64,000 nt of DNA, taken from assembly GCA_036874045.1 (NCBI GenBank), contig JAZBRI010000008.1, forward strand, positions 6,711,001 to 6,775,000, in the 5' to 3' direction. This DNA is from Cymodocea nodosa (taxonomy: Eukaryota > Streptophyta > Magnoliopsida > Alismatales > Cymodoceaceae). Positions 54,769 through 64,000 of the stretch are shown here, piece by piece (the first letter of the stretch is position 1; each line of letters starts with the position of its first letter). The notes under the pieces were generated by a model. That model made no database searches. It had not been told where the DNA came from and saw only the letters and a list, made by a program, of their open reading frames with translations. A program made the translations under genes and the position numbers.

Positions 54769-56311
54769 TGTAGGATCGTATGGCTACACAAGAGGGGGGT
54801 GAATTGTGTTTTTCAATAGTTTTGAATATAATTGAAACTTTAAAACTCAAAAACAATTCGAGACACTATTTTCATAAAATCATTTTTATTCAAGGTTTCA
54901 ATTACAATATACAATTCAATTCTCGTCAGAAATTGTAGATGCAATTATATCTCGATACCATGTATCATCTAAACAATTCCATAACTACAAATAGAGAAAA
55001 CTAATTTGCAGAATTTAAAACATTTCTCCCTATTTGAGATCTTTCTTCTTCTTTCTTCTTCGGCAATTCTTCAGTGATGAATATCTTGTCTTTTTATGCT
55101 TCACTGAATTTGCTTTCTTCTGATACTTCAAATCTTTAGTGTCGTAAATCTTACCATTTTATGCTTCACTAAATTTTCTTCCACCTGAGAGCTTTTCCTC
55201 GAAGAGATGTTTTTGATCTCTAAAAAGATTTTTCATTTTGTGTGCAGGGATAATTTGATCAATGAGAATTCTATGCCTTTTATACTGTATCTTCATTTCA
55301 TGCATATCGTCCACGTTTAATCACTACCAGTTTTCCACTTCTTCTCGTCTTTTCTTTTTCCTTCATCAAAATACACACGTTCTGACCCACGTTTACATTT
55401 CGAATTTTCTTTAATCATCAGTCTTGGATCTCTGAAAAATTTCCTACAAAATAAACTTTCTCGTCCAAAATTTTTCATTAGTATAATAAGAAGTCATTAC
55501 TTTAATGTAAACTAAACGAGTAACATAAGTATATATATATAACTTAACGTTTCTAACTTAACGAGTTTCTCATGTGCCAATTCACATGACTAGTACTATA
55601 GCTAACTCAACGAACTAAGTCTGTGGTGTTACAGATAACTTAATGAACCATCTTCGTTGTGTTACGATAACTCAACGAACTAGTAATATACAAATATTTT
55701 TATAATAAGAATTTTACCACGTGCAAAAAATAACAACTTAAGTTTTATAACGCTAACCTAACACGTTGCCTTAGTGTTCAATATAGCAACTCAACGCGTT
55801 TAGTTATGTTAACTTAACGAGTTAAACATGTGCACCTCATGTGATACAATATAACATTCGTAACTTATAATTTCACCATGTGTATAACACTAACTTAATG
55901 AGTTCTTCTCTTCTTTTACTCACTAACTTAATGAGTTCTCACGTGACCTAATTTAACCTTTAAGCCTCTAACTTAACGAGTTCTCACATGATCTCTATAC
56001 AAGCAAAACTCTAACTTAATGAGTTGTCTAAACGTGCATTGTACATGATACAGAAAATATAACTTTAAAATATATCATGCTTTTCAATAAAAACACACTT
56101 TAACTTAACGTTTAGTTAAATGAGAGATTAATGCAATGAAACAACTAGTTATTAACTTAGTATAATTTCAGATCCAATATAGACAAGTATTTATATCAGT
56201 AAACTTTTTCTGTTTTAATTGATGATTTTAATTTCTTTTCACAAGAAATAGTAATTGAGCAAATATGATTATTTTCATTTAGCACACATCATCAAAATAG
56301 AATACTCAATA
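54769..56311 (-). repeat. 5' LTR of Copia-4
   Basis: 1543 bases from TATTGAGTATTC at 56311 (first G changed to A) to GATCCTACA at 54769. TATA box at 55276-55284. Confidence 0.88.
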
Positions 56312-56633
56312 GGTTTATGTGAAGGTGGAGGACCACACTATCTATAGGAAGCATCAGAAGTTCTCTAAAGCTCCATAACACCACCAAAATCACTAACCAT
56401 CGGAGGCCTGTGAGGATACTTTTTGGATGTTTCATCGATTTTGAGCCAAACACAGTGACTAACAACCACTGTGAGGAGTGATTGCGTCATAGGAAGGGAA
56501 ACCATTTTCACGAAGCACCGACTCATATCTCAGGAGATCATAAAACTTTTAGCCTTGGTTTCGAGTTGATGCCAGTATACTAAAGAGGAGATCAACTAAC
56601 AAGTCTTGGTTCATGATTCTATAAGGAGAGGAG
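56312..56633 (+). repeat. Athila-like LTR-e, third piece
   Basis: Reverse complement of about 16340-16660 of LTR-c and 13520-13820 of LTR-b, continuing the piece at 51622-51680. It is cut at 56633 by Copia-5; the rest of this LTR lies right of the window. Confidence 0.8.
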
Positions 56634-58044
56634 TGTAGGATCGTATGACTACACAAGAGGGGGGTGAATTGTGTTTTTCAACATTTTCGATTATAAATGA
56701 ACCTTCAAAACTCAAAAACAATTTGAGACATTGTTTTCATAAAATCATTTTTATTCAAGGTTTCAATTACAATATACAATTCAATTCTCCTTAGAAATTG
56801 TAGATGCAATTATATATCAATACCATGTTTCATCTATACAATTTCATAACTACAAACAGAGAAAAGTAATTTGCGAAATTTAAAATATTTCTCCCTGTTT
56901 AAAATATTTCTTCTTCTTCTTCTTTTCTTCTTCAGTAATTCTTCAGTGACGTATATCTTGTCCTTCTCTATTTCACCAAATTTGCTTTCTCTTGATACTT
57001 TAGATCTTCAATGACATAAATCTGACCTTTTCTGCTTCACTGAATTTTCTTCCATTTGAGAGCTTTTTCCCTAAAAGTTATTTTTGATCCCTGAAAAGAT
57101 TTTTCATTTGGTGTGTAAGGATAACTGATCAACGAGAATTCTATGCCTTTTATATTGTATCTTCATTTCATGCATATCTTCCACATTTAATCACTACTAG
57201 TTTTCCACTTCTTCATGTCTTCTCTTTTTCCTTCATCGAAATACACACGTTCTAACCCACATTTACATTTCGAATTTTCTTTAATCATCAATCTTGGATC
57301 TCTGAAAAATTTCCTACAAAATAAACTTTATCGTCTAAAATTTTTCATCAAGTGTAATAAGAAGTCATTACTTTAATGTTAACTAAATGAGTAAAACAAT
57401 TAGATATATAACTTAATGTTTCTACTTAATGAGTTCCTCATGTGACAAGTACTGTAGCTAACTCAACGAACTAAGTCTGTGGTATTACGCTAACTCAACA
57501 AACTATCTTCATGGTGTTACAATAACTCAACGAACCAACTCCATTGTGTTACAGATAACTCAATGAACCACTAATAAACAAATGTTTTTATAATAAGAAT
57601 TTTACCACGTGCAATAATAACAACTTAAGTTTATAACGCTAACCTAACGCGTTGCCTTAGTATTCAATATAGCAACTCAACGCATGCAGTTATGTTAACT
57701 TAACGAGTTAAATATGTGCAACTCACGTGATACAATATAACATTCGTAATCTTTAATTTCACCACGTGTACAACACTAACTTAACGAGTTCATCTCTTCT
57801 TTTACTCACTAACTTAACGAGTTCTCACGTGACCTATTTTAACCTTTAAGCCTCTAACTTAACGAGTTCTCACGTGACCTATTTTAACCTTTAAGCCTCT
57901 AACTTAACGAGTTCTCATGTGACCTCTATATAAATAACACTCTAACTTTCAGAAGATGACAAGCAATAGTAATTAAGCAATAGTAATTAAGCAAATATGA
58001 TTACTTACATTCAGCACACATCATCAAAAACAAAATACTCAACA
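56634..58044 (-). repeat. 3' LTR of Copia-5
   Basis: 1411 bases, TGTTGAGTATTTTG at 58044 to GATCCTACA at 56634. TATA box at 57146-57154. It has a 45-bp tandem repeat at 57811-57927 and a deletion near 57955 that removes about 250 bases found in the other LTRs. Confidence 0.9.
57811..57927 (-). repeat. 45-bp tandem repeat with ACGTG motif in the Copia-5 LTR
   Basis: Units start at 57811, 57856 and 57901, each AACTTAACGAGTTCTCACGT followed by GACC and a TTTAAGCC stretch. The first two units are identical; the third is partial. Other copia LTRs have one unit fewer. Confidence 0.85.
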
Positions 58045-58582
58045 ATATCCCCTTTTTTGATGATGACAAAACCATATTAAATCAATTATGAAATATATAT
58101 ATAACTCAACAAAACACCTTCCTTGGGTTAATTTTTAATTCAACAAACAAGTTTGTTGACTTAAGTTCACTTAAGCTTATTTCTATTATTTGTGTAAAAT
58201 TCACCTCTCAGAAATAAAACTTTTAGATGTCAATAATTACATAAGTATCTTCAAATATTAATAACCACATAATTATCTTTCAGATTACATTATCATCTGT
58301 CATAACCATTTAAATATCATCTCCCTTTATAATATATGCAATTAAAAATTATAATCATCTTCTTCTTTTGAATTTATAACATTTCTCCCCCTTTTTGTCA
58401 TTAATCAAAAAGATGATTTCATAGTATATAAATCGAGAGATATATTTACAGCTAAACTTTCTGTAAACATAAATAAGAATTGAACCATTTATAGAAAAAT
58501 GTATTGTTCAATGTATCAAACAATAAATATAAACATTACATTTTGTATTCAGAAACAAGCAAACATACAAATGACAAGACAT
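58045..58582 (-). other. Terminal region of Copia-5 with two polypurine tracts
   Basis: Tract AAAAAAGGGGATAT adjoins the LTR at 58045-58056 and a second, AAAAAGGGGGAGA, is at 58384-58396. Otherwise noncoding, including an ATAACTCAACAAA/TTTGTTGACTTAAG stretch at 58100-58165. Confidence 0.65.
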
Positions 58583-59554
58583 TTATCTATCTCTCCTAAG
58601 TATATCACTTATAGCATTATATATTTTATCTCCTAGATGTCTAATATCATTTCTGATTTTGTTAAGCACATCATCTTGGGAAGGAGGTAGCTGTGGTTGC
58701 TGTTGTACTTGATCTGGATAACTTGGCTGTTGTGGTTGTATCTGTTCTGTACATTTTAGTTGTTGTTGTTGTTGATGAGAATGAGGTTGATGCATGGCCT
58801 AGAATCTTTGCAAATCTTTTACACTAAAAGTTCTCATGCCTTTAGTTTTAGAGGACCAATCAGATAAATTTAATTGGCTTGCAAGAAGTCTACATACAGC
58901 ATCACCAAAAAATAACTTTGCATATGTTGTAGTTGAGAAATGAAAACATCAAACCAATTGATTTGAATTCTATTCTGCAAGCCATAAGTTGCATATAAAC
59001 AACTTCTGCTGACTTCCATATTGTGCTCGACTCTGAAATAAATTAGCATGCAATATATTTGTAATAAACCTTGCCTTTCAAAGACCTTCAACTTTTCTTT
59101 TATCCACAGTAATATTTGTTTGTTTTTCTTTTGAATACAAAGGAGTAGGAATAGCAGATTCATGTTCTTCCTCAAATGGTTGTAGTCGTGTATCACTGAT
59201 AGGGGTCTGAGGAATTCTATTTGACGAAACTACACCTTTTTCCATATATTTTGCATATTGTTCTAAAAATGCAATTTCGGCACACTTCATTTTGTATTCC
59301 CTATCAAACTTGCTTCGAATAACCATGTATTTAATACTTTTATCAGTGTTATGAAGTTCAAGTCTAACTTCATTTAATATTCCTTCAGGAAAGAAGTATT
59401 CACTATAAATTTTTGCTAACCTTTTGTCCACTTGAAGTATTTTCTTAAACCAAGCTTGTGGAACTTCATCATTATCTATTTCTTTTCCTTTTCCATTTTC
59501 TCTGCCTTTGCCTTTTCCTCTGCCATGACCTTTGTAGAACTTGGAGACCATCAT
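58583..59554 (-). pseudogene. ORF-X of Copia-5, middle deleted
   Basis: N-terminal 150 codons or so are open from 59554 (MMVSKFYKGHGRGKGKGREN), through WFKKILQVDKRLAKIYSEYF, EQYAKYMEKGV and IPTPLYSKEKQTNITVDKRKVE. At about 59078 the frame jumps to the C-terminal part (LYATYGLQNRIQINWFDVFISQLQ), so about 1.2 kb with the acidic middle is lost. The Gln-rich tail MHQPHSHQQQQQL and the final HLGDKIYNAISDILRRDR are intact at 58583-58795. The stable ends help define the limits of the ORF. Confidence 0.75.
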
Positions 59555-59632
59555 CGCAAGATGTAACAACAACAAGTGGGAAAGATTTTCAGACAAAGTT
59601 TACGAATAACCTAAGTGCCTATGTAATAAGTG

Positions 59633-59640
59633 TTTAAATA
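59633..59640 (-). promoter_or_regulatory. Candidate TATA box of ORF-X (Copia-5)
   Basis: TATTTAAA on the minus strand, 79 bases before the ATG, in the shared ACCCTATTTAAACACTTATT context. Confidence 0.45.
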
Positions 59641-61149
59641 GGGTTTTAGGTGACTAACTCAAAGTGTATAGAAGTCGAGTTTGGTTTTTAAAAGAATATT
59701 AAATAAAGTTTATTCAATCAAGGTACCTAAAATATTTAAGCATAACTCGTTGAGTTAACTTACCTAACGAGTAAACTGTTGTCTAGAGGCAGTTTTACAC
59801 GTTACCTTACATAACATAACGTTCAGTTAGTATATAAAAAAAAACAAGTTTCGGATGCTTTCTACTGAAACCTTCCGAAGACAACACACAAGCTATAATT
59901 AACAAGTTATATAAAATATCATCTTGAGAGTATTGTAAACTATTCTAAAATTCCTTTTATGAATCTAAAATAGTTTATTTGTCTTTTAAATTGTTTCATC
60001 AAGATCTTAAGAGGACTAAAATCAAATTAACCAAGATTTATATTCTGAATTATATTAATCTGTTTTGGACATTGTTATTCCTCCCCCTACAAATATACTT
60101 TAAATATATTCAATAACATACAAAATATATTTGTATAAAATAGATGTTAATTATAACTATACTTTAAATTTTCTTTTCAAATGATTTCTGTCATCCTGAA
60201 TTCATCAAAAATGATTTCAAGAATCAACTTTAACCGTATATGAATCAAAACATAACTTTAAACTTAATATGATTAACTCAAGGAGAATAAAAGAATGTAT
60301 CGCAAATAAACATTTTCAAAAGTACTAATGTTGATTTAATAAATCAATAATCATATTGGTAGAAACTATATTTGATTCAAAAATATCTGTAGTTAATGAA
60401 ACAACTTTTCTCTTTTCAAAACAGTAAATATTGATAACTTTCATTAAAAGTTAGTTTGAAAAGCTTGAATCATACAAGAGCTTTCTAATGTACCCGTGTA
60501 ATGAGCTTTCAGTCAACAATCCCAGATTTGATTAGGACCTTAGGTTGCTAGATTTAAAGAATCCTTTTATCAAGACAACAATCCTTACATACCTATCTGC
60601 TCAAGTACAAAATGCTCGTGATCGAACTGATCAATAAACTCTCAAAGATTTTTACTTTGTAAGCACTTTTTCATTTTAAGCATAGTATATATGTATTCCA
60701 TTAATATAGATGCAATGAAACACAAATCTCATACAATTTTTACGTCTATGATTTTACTGAAAATATGATTTAGTTTCAATAAGCTCATACTTTTGATTAA
60801 TAGTTTAAGATGATTTACATATAAATTATTCCACAAGTTTAATCAATCAAGTCAAACTCATCCTTGATCATATGCACATTCATTGATCCAATGAAAATCA
60901 CTTAATCAAAATTTTAGGATTTCAGAGGAATTTAATGTTTTTCATTGACAATTCCACTTAAAATTTTGAAAACCATTAAAATTGATAAAATACGTAAAAT
61001 CAATAAGATACTACTATAATTTTACAATAAATACATAGTATCTTATGCAGCAGTTTAGATATTACTTAGATATTTATAATAAGTATATAATATCTATGAG
61101 GTAAACAACATTGTCAACAAAATTTATCTTTTTGTGGAGTTCAAGCATT
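59641..61149 (-). mobile_element. Noncoding module between pol and ORF-X (Copia-5)
   Basis: About 1.5 kb without a supported ORF; core at 60461-60650, internal purine tract at 60079-60088. Confidence 0.8.
60461..60650 (-). repeat. 190-bp conserved core, copy in Copia-5
   Basis: Complete copy; CCCAGATTTGATTAGGACC shows C-to-T changes inside the otherwise kept palindromic segment. Confidence 0.85.
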
Positions 61150-64000
61150 TTACACATCACATAGCCTACAAATACCTAAATTTAATCTTATATTGCAGAA
61201 AGTAGTTTCATCTAGAGGTTTTGTAAAAATATTAGCTAATTGATTTTTACTAGACACAAATCCTAATTTAATTTTTCCTTTAATTATGTTATCTCTTAGA
61301 AAATGATGTCTAACCTCTATATGCTTTGCTCTAAAATGTAATACAAGATTTTTGGAAAGATTTATTGTAGAACTACTATCACAATAAATCTCAGTTGTAT
61401 CATAAGATAATCCAAAATCTTCTAAAGTTTGCCTTATCCACAGAATCTGAGTGCAATACAATGTAGTAGCAACATATTCAGCTTTAGTGGTTGAAAGTAC
61501 TACATAGTTTTGCTTTTTACTAAACCATGACACCAAATTATTTCCCAATAATTGACATGTGTCATTAGTACTTTTTTTATCAAACTTAGATCCTACGTAA
61601 TCAGCATCAGTATATCTTATAAGATCTATTGAACTATCCATGGAATAATACAGTCCAAAATTTTTAGTTACTTATATATATCTAAATATTCTTTTAACAG
61701 CAATTGAGTGCCATTCTTTAGGATTAGATTGAAATCTAGCACAAGCACACACAACAAACATAATATCAGGTCTAGTAACTGTCAAATAAAGTAAAGAACT
61801 AATCATATTTTTGTATTTTCTTTGATCTATTGATTTTCCTATGTCATCAATATCTAACTTTAAAGAAGTACTTATAGGAGTTCCCCGAATCCTAGTATCA
61901 CTTAAATTAAATTTCTTAAGCATTTCATCTACATATTTTTCCTAATTTAAAAATATACCTTTATCCATTTGCTTAATTTGAAGACCTAGAAAATATGAAA
62001 GTTCTCCTATCATACTCATTTCAAACTGACTAGTCATCTCTTCAAAAAATATTTTTATCAGTTTATCAAAAGTTGCTCCAAAGATTATATCATCCACATA
62101 TATTTGAACAACAATCTGATTGTTATCATCTCTCTTGATAAATAGAGTATGGTATACTTTTCCCATGATATATCCTTGTTCTATTAGAAAAGTAGATAAC
62201 CTTTCATATCACGATCTAGGTGCTTACTTCAAACCATATAAGGCTTTCTTCAATTTATACACATAGTTAGGATTTTTAATATCTTCAAATACAGGTGATT
62301 GTTTTACATAAACTTCTTCATTAATTAAACCATTTAGAAATGCACTCTTTACATCCATTTGATATAGTTTAAAATCCATATAACAAGCATAGGCCAATAA
62401 TATTCTAATACTTTCTAACCTAGCCATAGGAGCAAATGTTTCATCATAATCTTGTCCTTCTTCCTATATATACCTTTGTGCAACTAATCTAGCTTTGTTT
62501 CTTATAACTTGACCAGTCTCATTAGTTTTGTTTCTAAAGATCCACTTTGTACCTTTTATGGACTGATGTTCTAGTGGAGAGACTAATTCCCAAACATCAT
62601 TTCTGATGAATTGATTTAGTTCTTCTTACATTGCCACTATCCAATTTTCATAAGATAATGCTTATTCTTTATTCTTTGGTTCCACCATAGAAACAAATAT
62701 ACACATACTATTTAAATTTACTGAAGCTCTAGTTTTAACTCCCTCATTAATGTTACCAATGACTTGAGTGATGGGATGTGATGAAGAATAACGCTAATTT
62801 CTCTAATTTTCCTTAATATTCTCATCAACATCTGAAGGTCCATCACTTTCATCATTAGTTTGATCATTTAAGTTCATATTTTTGATTTTCTCAGATAAAT
62901 CTTCAATCTCTCTATTGATATCTAATTCTTTTGGAAAATTGATCATATCATCATTATCAACTTTAGATTGAGATTCTCTAAAAGAATTTTCATTGAAGCT
63001 TACATATAGGGTTTCTTCAATAGTTTTAGAAGTCTTGTTATATACTCTATAGGCTTTACTTCTAGTAGAGTAACCTACAAAAATTCCTTCATCCACTTTG
63101 GCTTGAAATTTGTCCTTTTTATCCTTAGTATTAAGAATAAAACATTTGCAGCCAAATTGTTTCATATAGGAAATTTTTGGAACCCTATCAAACATAATTT
63201 CAAAAGGAGTTTTATTAACAAGAGATCTTAAGTGACTTCTGTTAATAATATAACAAGCTGTATTTACTGCTTCTGCCCAAAGATTTTGAGGTAAATTATG
63301 TTCATTTAACATAGTTCTGGCCATTTCTTAAAGTGATCTATTCTTTCTCTCAACAACACCATTTTGAGACGGTGCTCTTGGAAAAGAATATCTGTGATCA
63401 ATGTCATGATCTATATAGTAATTATCCATTTGATCATTATCAAATTCATTACCATGATCACTCCTAAGTTTTTGAACAGAAACACTTTGTTCATTTTGAA
63501 CAAGATTGCAAAACATTTTAAACTTTTCAAAAACTTCTATCTTAGATGCTAGAAAATATACCCAAGTGTATCTAGAAAAGTCATCTACTAAAATAAATAC
63601 ATACCGTTTACCACCAAGACTCATGATTCTTGTTGGTCCAAATAGATTCATATGTATAAGTTCTAAGACTCTCTTGCTTGATATATCAGTTTTGGATTTA
63701 AAAGAGTTTTTATGAAGTTTACCTAACTTACATGTATTACACATAAAGTCCTTTGAGTATTTAATCTTTGGTAAACCTCTCACTAAATGTTTTCTAGATA
63801 ATTTATGCAATAATTTCATATTTATATGCTTGATCCTTCTATGCCATAGATATGCATCACTAGTTTCAGCTAGCAAACATGAATTTAAATCAACTACACT
63901 AGAAGGTAAAGATAAAATACATACAGAACATTTTCTTTTAGCAATAAACTTAAGTTCATCTATACTTTTATCAATAATTTTGCATATATCATCTTCAAAT
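61150..64000 (-). pseudogene. Copia-5 pol: integrase, RT, RNase H (partial)
   Basis: It enters from the right in the protease-integrase linker (FEDDICKIIDKS...). Integrase: LWHRRIKHINMKLLHKL...CNTCKLGKL; DDE in HMNLFGPT (first Asp changed to Asn), RSDHGNEFD and VVERKNRS; stop SL-stop-EMA (CAA to TAA) at 63325. Linker stop at 62803 (KEN-stop-RN). RT: WIFRNKTNETGQV, KSAFLNGLINEEV, YGLK-stop-APRS, YVDDIIFGAT (about 62080-62110). RNase H: DADYVGSKFDKKSTNDTCQL, STTKAEYVATTLYC; ends CDV at 61150. Further stops mostly replace Gln or Trp. Confidence 0.9.

Larger units (their letters stand above)
51681..56311 (-). mobile_element. Copia-4: deletion derivative with most coding DNA lost
   Basis: Minus strand: 5' LTR 54769-56311, primer site, leader, then a jump at about 54580 into the end of RNase H, the module, another jump at about 52706, and a truncated 3' LTR 51681-52705. 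Gag, most of pol and all of ORF-X are gone. Flanks GGTGT (51676-51680) and GGTTT (56312-56316) are a likely target duplication with one change. Confidence 0.82.
56634..64000 (-). mobile_element. Copia-5: Sirevirus-type element, 5' part outside the window
   Basis: 3' LTR 56634-58044, two purine tracts, ORF-X with an internal deletion, module, and pol from RNase H into integrase, running off at 64000. Left flank AGGAG (56629-56633) should be repeated beyond the window at the other end. Confidence 0.88.

Noticed and set aside
1..64000. Search for tRNA, rRNA, CRISPR arrays and bacterial-type operons
   Set aside because: Nothing found by eye. Sequences matching tRNA 3' ends are the short primer sites of retroelements.

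Overview
This window looks like a retrotransposon graveyard from a large, AT-rich flowering-plant genome, most likely a eudicot; the species cannot be named from the sequence. I see no independent single-copy host gene and no tRNA, rRNA or CRISPR array. Nearly every base can be assigned to one of two groups of LTR retrotransposons. One is a Ty1/copia family of Sirevirus type, with an initiator tRNA-Met primer site, LTRs of about 1.5-1.7 kb (TGTTGAG...CCTACA), a UBN2-type gag, and protease, integrase, RT and RNase H in that order. The other is a Ty3/gypsy Athila-like group, with a tRNA-Asp primer site and LTRs of about 1.8 kb starting TGTTTAG.

Layout, left to right. 1-3398: plus-strand Athila-like element (LTR end, primer site, decayed gag, protease and RT). 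3399-13141: minus-strand Copia-1, which lacks its 3' LTR and its integrase. 13142-26528: tandem array of minus-strand Athila-like LTRs and internal regions, including two gag + F-box cassettes. 26529-56633: one plus-oriented Athila-like LTR cut into pieces by Copia-2 (+, 27700-51621) and Copia-4 (-, 51681-56311). Copia-2 is itself interrupted by a solo LTR (28503-29725) and by Copia-3 (-, 39362-51226). 56634-64000: Copia-5 (-), running off the right end.

The notable biology is modularity across two superfamilies. (1) The copia elements carry an extra sense-oriented ORF (ORF-X, about 750 codons when complete) between pol and the 3' LTR; its C-terminal part resembles the Athila ORF-1 / 'putative plant transposon protein' family. 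(2) The roughly 1.5-kb noncoding stretch between copia pol and ORF-X contains a 190-bp core that also occurs in the Athila-like internal regions. (3) Copia and Athila-like LTRs share U3-like blocks. (4) Two Athila-like units carry gag followed directly by an F-box gene in place of pol; one F-box ORF is intact.

Almost all coding regions are broken. Most premature stops are explained by CAG/CAA to TAG/TAA or TGG to TAG/TGA changes, the pattern expected from deamination of methylated cytosine in silenced elements. Family names are assigned from motifs read by eye, without database searches.
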